64,000 nucleotides of DNA from Gimesia maris (GTDB lineage: Bacteria > Planctomycetota > Planctomycetia > Planctomycetales > Planctomycetaceae): NCBI RefSeq assembly GCF_008298035.1, contig NZ_CP042910.1, forward strand, positions 1,632,001 through 1,696,000. Direction: 5' to 3'. Of this stretch, positions 56,765 through 64,000 are shown in pieces; within the stretch, counting starts at the first letter, position 1; the number at the start of each line of letters is the position of its first letter. A model generated the notes under the pieces. That model ran no database searches. It saw only the letters and a program-made list of their open reading frames with translations, and was not told the origin of the DNA. Both the position numbers and the translations under genes were made by a program.

Positions 56765-57943
56765 TCAGGAAGAAACGCGTGCCTGGCTGATGCTTTCAAA
56801 AAACTGCTGGAACAGATAATGGCTGTCGTGCGGGCCGGCGGAGGCTTCGGGATGGTACTGGACGCTGAAAGCCGGGTGAGTTTTATGGCGTAATCCGGCG
56901 ACGGTATTGTCATTCATATTGATATGAGTGATTTCTACATCGTCGGGTTTCGTTTCAGGGTCGATGGCAAAACCGTGGTTCTGCGAGGTAATTTCGACCT
57001 GGCCGGTGGCGTGATTGATAACGGGCTGGTTGGCACCACGATGACCGAATTTCAGTTTGAAAGTCTTGCATCCACAAGCCAGGCCCAGCAGCTGATGGCC
57101 GAGACAGATGCCGAAAATCGGGACCTGACCTAGCAGTTCGCGGATGGTATCGATGGCATAGGTCAGCGGTTCCGGGTCTCCGGGACCATTTGAAAGAAAG
57201 ACGCCATCAGGATTGAGTTCCATGACTTCCGCTGCGGTGCAGTTTCCGGGGAGTACCGTGACTTTGCAGCCCAGTTGTTTCAGGTGACGCGGAATATTCC
57301 ACTTCATGCCATAATCAATGGCGACGATGTGGTAGGCGCTTTCGGCAGCCAGATCTTCTTCGGAAAGCGTCGCGATATTTTTACCTGAGAAGGAATGAGT
57401 AGAACTGCTGTGGGCCAGTGGATGCAGGGCTTCATTCCATTCAGACGCCGCTTCAGGGATGACTTTGCTGACCAGATCCTGCCCGACAAGTTGCGGGCTG
57501 CTTTGGGCTTTTTTAACGAGCGATTCATCATCGAGATCTGTTGTTGAAAGCACGCCGGTCATAGCCCCGCTGGTGCGGATTTTTCGAACCAGGGCGCGGG
57601 TATCGATACCTTGCAGTCCGATGACGCCGGCCGCTTTGAGGTATTCATCCAGTGTCTGTGTAGACCGATAATTGCTGGGGATTTCGCAGAGTTCGCGAAC
57701 GATGAAACCCTGTAACGAGATGCCTCCGGATTCGACATCTTCGGGGACGATCCCGTAATTCCCGATCTGCGGATAGGTCATCGTGACGATCTGGCCGCAA
57801 TAGGAAGGGTCAGTCAGGATTTCCTGGTAACCGGTCATGCTCGTGTTGAACACAACTTCACCGTGGACTTCTCCGTCTGCACCAAAGGCCGTCCCTGTGA
57901 ACACACTACCATCGGCAAGGGCTAATTTCGCTGTTTTCTGCAT
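56765..57943 (-). CDS. carA: Carbamoyl-phosphate synthase small (glutamine amidotransferase) subunit
   Basis: Hydrolyses glutamine and channels ammonia to CarB for carbamoyl phosphate, used in arginine and pyrimidine synthesis. The 392-residue length is standard. The N-terminal CPSase small domain contains MTGYQEILTDPSY, and the class I amidotransferase triad is visible as GICLGHQ (C280) and YHPEASAGPHD. carB is not in the window. It is preceded upstream by the ArsR-type gene and its terminator, so it has its own promoter. Confidence 0.96.
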   Translation of the reverse strand: MQKTAKLALADGSVFTGTAFGADGEVHGEVVFNTSMTGYQEILTDPSYCGQIVTMTYPQIGNYGIVPEDVESGGISLQGFIVRELCEIPSNYRSTQTLDEYLKAAGVIGLQGIDTRALVRKIRTSGAMTGVLSTTDLDDESLVKKAQSSPQLVGQDLVSKVIPEAASEWNEALHPLAHSSSTHSFSGKNIATLSEEDLAAESAYHIVAIDYGMKWNIPRHLKQLGCKVTVLPGNCTAAEVMELNPDGVFLSNGPGDPEPLTYAIDTIRELLGQVPIFGICLGHQLLGLACGCKTFKLKFGHRGANQPVINHATGQVEITSQNHGFAIDPETKPDDVEITHINMNDNTVAGLRHKTHPAFSVQYHPEASAGPHDSHYLFQQFFESISQARVSS

Positions 57944-58019
57944 TGTTTGTACTGATCTCAGGACATGGAAAAAATCTGGTTAAATCTGTTATGTTCTATC
58001 AAAGATGGGCGCAAATAAA

Positions 58020-58049
58020 AAGAGACCGACTGTCTAAGGTCGGTCTCTT
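58020..58049 (-). terminator. Intrinsic terminator after ArsR-type gene
   Basis: Stem AAGAGACCGAC / GTCGGTCTCTT (58020-58030 with 58039-58049), 8-nt loop; a T-rich tail follows on the minus strand. Confidence 0.9.
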
Positions 58050-58084
58050 CGTTGGATTTTTCAGATTTGAGACTGATACAGGGA

Positions 58085-58480
58085 TCAGCTCTGATTTTGT
58101 GTCAGTGTGAAATGATCGATCCGAATGATATTTTCCTCGGGATCATTAAAGCTGTTGAAAAGTTCTCCCATAATGGAATGGAAGTGTTCACGGCAGATGG
58201 AATAGAAATTGTGTTTTCCATCTCGTCGTGCTTCGATCAGTCCCGCATCCCGCAACAGTGCAAGGTGGTGGCTGACAGCAGGTTGACTCTGATTGAGGCG
58301 TTCACATAGCGCCGTTACGAATAACTCTTCTTCCTGGGCCAGGTAAAGCATAATTCGCAGTCGTGTCTCGTCAGACAGCAACTTAAAGACCTTCACCAGA
58401 TTCTTTTCAAGATGATCTGGCAGAGTGGGAAAACGCTGTGTCGTTCCTTCTTGGGGCGGATCCACAAGGTTTGTGGCCAT
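58085..58480 (-). CDS. ArsR-family transcriptional regulator
   Basis: A 131-residue winged-helix repressor-type protein. The DNA-binding helices are LFVTALCERLNQSQPAVSHHLALLRDAGLI and the wing has RRDGKHNFYS. The ArsR metal motif ELCVCDL is replaced here by ELFVTALCERL with only one cysteine, so it may sense something other than metal. The ATG at 58480 is preferred (AGGA upstream); an in-frame ATG at 58507 adds nine residues. It is divergent from an SDR gene across 444 bp, a likely regulatory target. Confidence 0.85.
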   Translation of the reverse strand: MATNLVDPPQEGTTQRFPTLPDHLEKNLVKVFKLLSDETRLRIMLYLAQEEELFVTALCERLNQSQPAVSHHLALLRDAGLIEARRDGKHNFYSICREHFHSIMGELFNSFNDPEENIIRIDHFTLTQNQS

Positions 58481-58507
58481 ATTACTAGTTTCCTTTTTTA
58501 AATTCAT

Positions 58508-58924
58508 GCAAAAAAGCTCATTTTCAACCGTCGTTCGTTTTCAACGACCGGCCTGTGGGGCATAATCTGTTCGTTCCGCTCACAAGTCAAGTGGGGGAAT
58601 GAATCGCAAAAAAACAAGCAGCCAATCGCTGGCCATACCAACTTTACAACATTGTGGCCCTAAATCGCCTGTAATACATGGCGCGCAGATCTAAGCTGAA
58701 TTACTTACTCAACTACTTGTATTATTTGCCAGACAGGCGAAAGATGTGATATGAGGGAGTCGCTTTGCGGTCCAGATGATCGCCAAGAACGCTCCCTTAA
58801 TTCGATGGCAATTATGGTAGTGCCGTACCCGATCGTCAACTAGTATTTATCCAGTTTATCTAATTATTCGCGAAAAAACATGCGATTTGTCTGCTTAAGT
58901 GTTTTTTAAATATGGAGTTATGAC
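58508..58924. other. Divergent intergenic region with possible operator
   Basis: A 417-bp stretch between the ArsR-type and SDR genes. GTCGTT (58530-58535) and AACGAC (58543-58548) form an imperfectly sized dyad close to the regulator start and may be an operator. No other gene is supported. Confidence 0.4.
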
Positions 58925-59695
58925 GTGTCTGTATCTTCGTTCTGTAATCTCACCGGTAAGAAAGTTCTGGTCACCGGTTCTTCAAGTGGGATCGGAAAAG
59001 CGATCGCAATTGAGCTGGCTCAGGCGGGGGCGGACGTGCTGATTCATTATCGGAAATCAAAAGAAGCAGCGGAAACGGTTGCCAGCCAGCTGCAGAAACT
59101 GGGGCGGAAATCGAAGACATTATCTGCAGATCTTGCCTGTCTCGAGAATTATGAATCTTTCCTGAATCAGGCTTTTCAGACCTGGGGCCAACTGGACATC
59201 TGGGTGAATAATGCCGGGGTCGATTTATTAACCGGCAGTGAAGCGAAGCTGGATTATGGTCAGAAACTGGAAAAGCTGCTCGATGTGGATGTACGCGGAA
59301 CCGTACTATTATCCCGGGCTGTGGGAGAACGTATGCAACAGCAGGGGAGTGGCTGTATTCTGAATATTGGTTGGGATCAGTCAGACCGGGGCATGGAAGG
59401 AGCCAGTGGAGAATTATTTTCCACCAGTAAGAATGCCATTATGGGTTTCAGTCGGTCCCTGGCAGTATCGCTGGCTCCCCAGGTACGCGTGAACTGTATC
59501 GCACCGGGGTGGATTCTGACTGCCTGGGGGGAAAACGCCAGTGACGTCTGGCAGGAACGCGTCAAACGGGAGACCCCAATGCAATGCTGGGGGACGCCGG
59601 AAGATATCGCGAAGATGGCCCGCTTTCTCTGCAGTGATGAGGCGGCTTATATTACCGGCCAGGTAATCAACGTCAACGGGGGAGCTGTCCGTTAA
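58925..59695 (+). CDS. SDR-family oxidoreductase with altered active site
   Basis: A 256-residue Rossmann-fold protein of the classical short-chain dehydrogenase/reductase length. VTGSSSGIGKAIA (about residues 16-28) binds NAD(P), and NNAG is present. The usual catalytic YxxxK reads FSTSK, with phenylalanine at position 165 in place of tyrosine, and the serine region reads NIGWDQSD, so normal oxidoreductase chemistry is doubtful. It starts with GTG at 58925. Its C-terminal TGQVINVNGG is normal for the family. Its neighbour is a divergent ArsR-type regulator. Confidence 0.85.
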   Translation: MSVSSFCNLTGKKVLVTGSSSGIGKAIAIELAQAGADVLIHYRKSKEAAETVASQLQKLGRKSKTLSADLACLENYESFLNQAFQTWGQLDIWVNNAGVDLLTGSEAKLDYGQKLEKLLDVDVRGTVLLSRAVGERMQQQGSGCILNIGWDQSDRGMEGASGELFSTSKNAIMGFSRSLAVSLAPQVRVNCIAPGWILTAWGENASDVWQERVKRETPMQCWGTPEDIAKMARFLCSDEAAYITGQVINVNGGAVR

Positions 59696-59703
59696 ACCGG
59701 GAC

Positions 59704-62661
59704 TCAGTCTGACGAACGATTCGAACCTGCTTCCGGCAGCAGATAGGCAATCAGGTCCCGGAATTCCTGAAGAGTCATCTGGTCTGCCAGGCCGTTGGGC
59801 ATGATCGAAGTTTTAGAAGGGACCATCTCTTCAATCTCACTGATTTTGAATGAGATCACATTACCCTTTGAATTGTAGATGGAGCGTTCTTTGTTATTGT
59901 GCTTGTGGTAGATGCCAGATGCGGATTTTCCATCGATGGTGACAATCGTGAGGGGTAGAAATCCTGGATCGATGTCTTTGCTGGGATTGATAATCGCTTC
60001 GACCAGCTGTTCCCTGTTCAGGGCGATTCTACCGTTCGAACGGATGAGTCCTGGTCCTACCTGTTGACCGCGGCCATCGATCTGATGACAACGGAAACAG
60101 CCGGGACCTTTGGGGTGAAAAAAGAGCCGCTGGCCGGCCTGGGAGTCCGCGGGGCCTGCGAGCGTCTGCATCCATGCTGCGAGCTGATCTCTGGTGGGGC
60201 GTTTTTCATTCAGCTGTCGTGTAAAGATCCTTTCCACGGCAGCCGCTTTGTCTGCATCAGCAACTGCGAGCTGTTGAAGTCTCGTACGTTGTACTCCGGT
60301 CAAGGTAGCGCCGGACAGGGTTCGCAAGGCTTCATTGCTGACGATTGGGTTTTTATTCTGTGCTAATTTCAGCAGAGGCTCGATATTTTTTGCGAAAGAA
60401 GAGTCGAGACCAATGAGGGCTTCTGCACGCAGATTGGCATCCGTCGCTTCGTCGTTTGCGAGTTGTAACAGTTTTTCCCTGACAGAATCGGATTTGAGTT
60501 CGCGCAGGGTGCGGACGGTTTCGGTTTGCAGACCGGGATCTTCCGATTTCAGGAATTCAGTGAGTTTCGCTTCGCTCAAGGCGGGATCATTTGCAGGCAG
60601 AAACAAGAGGATCTGTTGCAGTACCGCTGGGGATGTCTCGGGGAGCTCGAGCAATTGTGCTGCCTGCTGGCGTGCCTGGGATTTGCTGACCCACCAGTCG
60701 CCGGTTTTGCCTCGCGTCCAGTCTTTCATCACTCCATCCAGTTGAGCGATGGCCGCGAGATAAGCTTTCAGCAGTTCTGGAGTGGGGGCTTTGCTGGCGA
60801 GGTCTGCAATCAGTGTCTCGCGAAATTCATGCAGTTCATCGCGGCCGATCCACTCAACGGCTGCAAAGCGGACTTGCGGATTCTCATCATTCAAAGCCAA
60901 ATGCAGTATAGAAGTAGAGGGCTTTGCGTGGCTTGCTTTTAACAACAGAATGACACCCAGACGGACGGCGGGATCTGCGTGTGAAAAGTTTTCAGCGAGC
61001 TCTGCGTCGGATAACGTATTGCGGAGAGCCTGCCGCGCAGCCTGCTGCATGAATTTGTCGGGAGAAGCAAGCCTTTGAAATATCAGCGGCAGCGCTGACT
61101 TATCAGAAATTCGTCTTAACGCCGCTGCCTGAACAGCAGGCGAGGGATCTTCCTGAGCGATTTTCGTTAATTCAATCAGCTTCTCAGGCAGGATCGTCAC
61201 CGCCTGTTCCCGTAGGCCGGACTGTTTGTCCTGCAGGATTGAGGTGGCCTGTTCGGTAGAGAGTTTGTCGACACTGACCAGGGTATTCAAGGCGACAGCA
61301 CGAACGCGGGGATCTTCATTTTTGAGAGCGGCTTTTAATGCGGTGATTCCAACCTCTCCCTGTGTGAGTAGATGCCTGGCAGCGGCATTACGGGTCTGCC
61401 AGTCAGAAGAAGTGATTGTATTATCTTTCTGTTTCTCTCCAGGTTTGACCGCAGAGATGCGCCAGACGCGACCTTTGCCGTGGAGGGGATAGGAACGATC
61501 TGCCCAGTCGCCGACATATAGACTGCCATCAGGACCTGCAGCGATCCCGGCGGGCCGAAAATGTTCTTCGCCGGCGATAACGGGCTGAGTCGTTGCTTTA
61601 AAAGCGGCTCCGTCCGGAGTGAGGTGGTAGCGGTCTATACGATGTTCTCCCCAACTGGCAACCAGCAGGTCGCCGCGATAGTCGGCGGGCAACTGATCCG
61701 ATTCGTAGATGATCAGTCCGGTGGGAGATTCGCCAGTAGACGAGGTCATCGGCAGTGTGCCGGGCGTTTCTGCGTTGACGGCGATAAAGGGTTCGAGTGT
61801 CCGGCGTCGATAACCATAGTCGCCACCCCGCACGATTGTTAGCAGGCGGCAGGGAGGTCGGTTCCCGGGATCATTATCGCCGACAAACATGCGACCGTTG
61901 ACATCGAAGCAGAGATGGAAGGGATTCCAGAAGCCGGTAGCGATGCGTTCGAGCTTGCTGCCATCCAGACGACAGCGGAAGATACCTCCTTCGCCGCGGA
62001 GGGCGGGAATGCGTACATTTCCTTTTCCCACGAGAAGGGCATCGTCTCCATAATTCTGACCGAGGGTGAAATAGACGTTTCCAAAATCGCCAACCAGCTC
62101 TGCATCAGCTCCTTCGTTTTCTCCCATGGTAAAGTAGACATTGTTAAAAAAGTCGAAGGCAAAACCTGAGAAGCCGTTGTGCGGATAGGTGGCTGTCGTC
62201 TCCAGTTGCACCAGGTTCTGCCTGATATCAGCGGTGCCATCATCGTCTTGATCGCGCAGTCGGAAAATCGAGCTGCGGGTTGCGACGTAGATCCAGCCCT
62301 CCGGATGCGCGGCGATGTTCATCGTTTCGGTTGAACCTTCATAGAAGGTCTGGATGCGATCGGCGTGTCCATCGCCGGTAGTGTCCTGCAGGAAGCGGAT
62401 ACGGTCGGTTTTCGGTCCCTGGTAATTTTCGGGACGAAAGTGAGTGTGGCTCTCAACAACATACACGCGGTTGTGCTGATCGACAGTCAGTCCGGTGACT
62501 GTAACGATATCCGGTTCGGAGGCGAACAATTCGATTTTCACTCGATCATCAAGTGAACGAGGTGTTTTGATTTCCTCTGCCTGCAAGAACGACGTAGCCA
62601 GAACGAACATCAAGCCGCTGATACAGGAGAAAAGCATTTTCCGATTCGTGAAACCGGTCAT
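59704..62661 (-). CDS. Secreted PVC-type haem-binding CxxCH protein with propeller and HEAT repeats
   Basis: A 985-residue exported protein with a domain order typical of planctomycetes: signal peptide (about residues 8-29), a membrane-bound dehydrogenase-type beta-propeller (about 35-400, RVYVVESHTHF, GLIIYESDQLP), HEAT-like repeats (about 430-810; many DPAVRLGVI-type helices) and a C-terminal cytochrome c-like domain with the haem site CFRCH and a QVGPGL axial-ligand region (about 860). It probably takes part in electron transfer linked to polysaccharide or sugar oxidation. The ATG at 62661 is chosen over 62667; both give the same signal. It converges on the SDR gene with an 8-bp gap. Confidence 0.92.
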   Translation of the reverse strand: MTGFTNRKMLFSCISGLMFVLATSFLQAEEIKTPRSLDDRVKIELFASEPDIVTVTGLTVDQHNRVYVVESHTHFRPENYQGPKTDRIRFLQDTTGDGHADRIQTFYEGSTETMNIAAHPEGWIYVATRSSIFRLRDQDDDGTADIRQNLVQLETTATYPHNGFSGFAFDFFNNVYFTMGENEGADAELVGDFGNVYFTLGQNYGDDALLVGKGNVRIPALRGEGGIFRCRLDGSKLERIATGFWNPFHLCFDVNGRMFVGDNDPGNRPPCRLLTIVRGGDYGYRRRTLEPFIAVNAETPGTLPMTSSTGESPTGLIIYESDQLPADYRGDLLVASWGEHRIDRYHLTPDGAAFKATTQPVIAGEEHFRPAGIAAGPDGSLYVGDWADRSYPLHGKGRVWRISAVKPGEKQKDNTITSSDWQTRNAAARHLLTQGEVGITALKAALKNEDPRVRAVALNTLVSVDKLSTEQATSILQDKQSGLREQAVTILPEKLIELTKIAQEDPSPAVQAAALRRISDKSALPLIFQRLASPDKFMQQAARQALRNTLSDAELAENFSHADPAVRLGVILLLKASHAKPSTSILHLALNDENPQVRFAAVEWIGRDELHEFRETLIADLASKAPTPELLKAYLAAIAQLDGVMKDWTRGKTGDWWVSKSQARQQAAQLLELPETSPAVLQQILLFLPANDPALSEAKLTEFLKSEDPGLQTETVRTLRELKSDSVREKLLQLANDEATDANLRAEALIGLDSSFAKNIEPLLKLAQNKNPIVSNEALRTLSGATLTGVQRTRLQQLAVADADKAAAVERIFTRQLNEKRPTRDQLAAWMQTLAGPADSQAGQRLFFHPKGPGCFRCHQIDGRGQQVGPGLIRSNGRIALNREQLVEAIINPSKDIDPGFLPLTIVTIDGKSASGIYHKHNNKERSIYNSKGNVISFKISEIEEMVPSKTSIMPNGLADQMTLQEFRDLIAYLLPEAGSNRSSD

Positions 62662-62723
62662 GAGCATTCCTTGAGATGGTTTTGTAAATACAGGGAGAGT
62701 TCGAGATTGTTTCAGTAAACGGA

Positions 62724-63635
62724 TTATTGTTTTGGTTCGATGTAGTCCAGTGAGGTCAGAAACTGATCCAGTTGTTTGATTGTGGAGTGGTAGTTGTCTT
62801 CGCTGTTTTTGCGGAGATTAAAGAATCCGTGCCCTTCACCTTCGTAGGCGACCAGTTCACAGCGGTTGCCGTTTTGTTTCATCTGTTCTGTGAAACGTTC
62901 GACATTTTCGAACAGGACGGTTTTATCAGCAGTGCCATGAAAAATGATGGTGGGCGGCGTCCCTTTTTTGAGGAAGTGAATTGGTGAAATTTCCTTGCAG
63001 CGTTTTCCCAACTGAGAAGGGCCGCCTTTCCAGCCAGTTTCTGTGGTATCGACGACCGGATTGAACAGCGCCATCGCATTCGGGACGGACGAGATGCTTT
63101 TGTTTTCATCGGGTTCATCAAAGCCGATCACGGTTCCCGTGCAGGCGGCGACATGCCCACCGGCAGAGCCACCGCCGGCTGCGATACGCTGAGGGTCGAT
63201 TCCCAGTTCTTTTGCATGTTCGCGAATCCAGCGGACTGCGGATTTCCCATCGGCCACGCATTCAAACGGCGTTGTATCGTGTTTGGATTTGATGCGATAT
63301 TCGGCGGTGCAGGCAACCATGCCTTTGGATGCCAGGTGTTTACAGTGTGGTTCAAACTGGCTGGGATTGCCGTTTCTCCAGCCGCCCCCAAAGAAGAAGA
63401 CGATGCCGGGACGGGTGTCGGTGGCTTTCCAGTCTGCGGGCTTATAGATATTCAGATGCAGATCACCCTGTTCGATTTTTTTGTAGACTTTGTATTCCGC
63501 GCCTGCTAACGGCTTCCAGGCATTCTTCTTTGCTGCCGGTTTTTTGTCAGCCGCTGTTGATGATTCGATTGGGAAGAGGCTGAAAACTGTTGCCAACAGA
63601 GCCAGAATGAGTGTTTTTTGAGTGAGGAAGTTCAT
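62724..63635 (-). CDS. Secreted alpha/beta hydrolase (esterase/lipase type)
   Basis: A 303-residue exported protein with a signal peptide (about residues 1-28, ending STAA). The oxyanion loop is FFGGGWRNG and the nucleophile sits in GGGSAGGH (S157), the pattern of the hormone-sensitive lipase/BD-FAE-like esterases; the late histidine is in YEGEGHGFF. Related proteins deacetylate or de-esterify plant and algal polysaccharides, a plausible role here. It lies 62 bp upstream of the PVC haem protein gene, same strand, and may share a transcript with it. Confidence 0.88.
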   Translation of the reverse strand: MNFLTQKTLILALLATVFSLFPIESSTAADKKPAAKKNAWKPLAGAEYKVYKKIEQGDLHLNIYKPADWKATDTRPGIVFFFGGGWRNGNPSQFEPHCKHLASKGMVACTAEYRIKSKHDTTPFECVADGKSAVRWIREHAKELGIDPQRIAAGGGSAGGHVAACTGTVIGFDEPDENKSISSVPNAMALFNPVVDTTETGWKGGPSQLGKRCKEISPIHFLKKGTPPTIIFHGTADKTVLFENVERFTEQMKQNGNRCELVAYEGEGHGFFNLRKNSEDNYHSTIKQLDQFLTSLDYIEPKQ

Positions 63636-63756
63636 GTCGCGACGCTTCTTTCATAAAAAACAGAAACCGTATACTTGAGTTGGAATTGTGTCTGTCTCTA
63701 TAGTAAAAGGAATACTGATGATTTTGTCTCTTGTTTTCGAGTGGGAATCCCAAAAA

Positions 63757-64000
63757 ATGAAAATTAAATGGTTGTTGAATCTGACCCTGTGTCTGGGGAT
63801 GTCTGTTGTTTTATCGCCGCTGCTGGCCGCTGACAAAACTGCTGAGTTACCCGAGAAAGAAAAGTTTCATATCTATCTGCTCATCGGGCAGTCCAATATG
63901 GCAGGGCGGGGCAAAGTTGATCCTGCCAGCAATAAAGCACATCCCCGGGTGTTGAAACTCGATAAAGCTGGGAACTGGGTGCCTGCAACAGATCCGCTGC
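63757..64000 (+). CDS. Secreted SASA-family (acetylxylan/sialate O-acetylesterase-like) protein, 3' end outside window
   Basis: The frame runs from an ATG at 63757 to the window end (81 codons). A signal peptide (residues 1-25, ending LLAA) is followed by IYLLIGQSNMAGRG, whose serine (S46) is the catalytic start of the SASA/DUF303 carbohydrate esterase family. It is divergent from the esterase gene at 62724-63635. An earlier in-frame ATG at 63718 would add 13 residues before the signal. Confidence 0.85.
   Translation, partial: MKIKWLLNLTLCLGMSVVLSPLLAADKTAELPEKEKFHIYLLIGQSNMAGRGKVDPASNKAHPRVLKLDKAGNWVPATDPL

Overview
The window looks like a chromosomal segment of a planctomycete, probably a Gimesia/Planctomycetaceae-type organism. 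This is inferred from gene content, not from a marker gene. The signs are a secreted PVC-type protein joining a membrane-bound dehydrogenase propeller, HEAT repeats and a CxxCH haem site; several secreted PQQ-type beta-propellers; a Gfo/Idh/MocA - TIM barrel - cupin sugar cluster; and many secreted hydrolases beside ordinary housekeeping genes. No rRNA, tRNA, CRISPR array, prophage or classical IS was recognised.

Layout. 1-5 kb (minus strand): truncated secreted protein, dxs and ispA (isoprenoid precursors, coupled by a TGATG overlap), M20 peptidase. 5-11.3 kb (plus): SGNH-fold protein lacking its nucleophile, glutamate dehydrogenase, cNMP-fold protein, proA, orphan fliM. 11.7-13.5 kb: rpmI-rplT, lipoprotein, zinc-ribbon protein. 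13.7-20.5 kb: PQQ propeller, FHA-GAF-sigma54 activator, an unrecognised acidic protein, alpha/beta hydrolase, BON protein. 20.5-24.7 kb (minus): greA and the sugar cluster. 25.2-27.5 kb (plus): argC-argJ. 27.5-33.5 kb (minus): exported duplicated CCxxC protein, Cys-rich protein and a 1571-residue PQQ/TPR protein. 34.1-38.7 kb (plus): rplY-pth-rpsF-ssb-rplI-dnaB without rpsR. 38.8-43.8 kb: a secreted protein built from two related halves, then bifunctional putA. 44.3-48.3 kb (plus): a three-subunit molybdenum hydroxylase with its own MoaD-like protein. 48.3-52.5 kb: a repeat region holding a response regulator, purA and a REP-associated tyrosine transposase (RAYT). 53.1-58.5 kb: fucU, sucCD, ndk, carA, ArsR-type regulator. 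58.9-64 kb: an SDR with altered active site, the PVC haem protein, an esterase and the start of a SASA-type esterase.

The most interesting part is 48.34-52.46 kb. Eight full or partial copies of a roughly 185-bp element, plus one 12-nt fragment, lie in three same-strand groups around purA and the RAYT gene. Each full copy starts and ends with inverted REP-like palindromes, and neighbouring copies are separated by a constant 27-nt linker. One copy supplies the last five codons and stop codon of the RAYT gene. Another starts directly after the purA stop codon, and a fragment follows the moaD-like stop. One hairpin shows a compensatory double change. This looks like a RAYT/BIME-type system, to my knowledge not well described in planctomycetes.

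Metabolically, glutamate dehydrogenase, ProA, PutA and ArgC/ArgJ make the window rich in glutamate-proline-arginine metabolism, but the genes are in separate units. Regulation visible in the sequence is mostly intrinsic terminators, one good sigma-70-like promoter before proA, and several dyads of unknown role.
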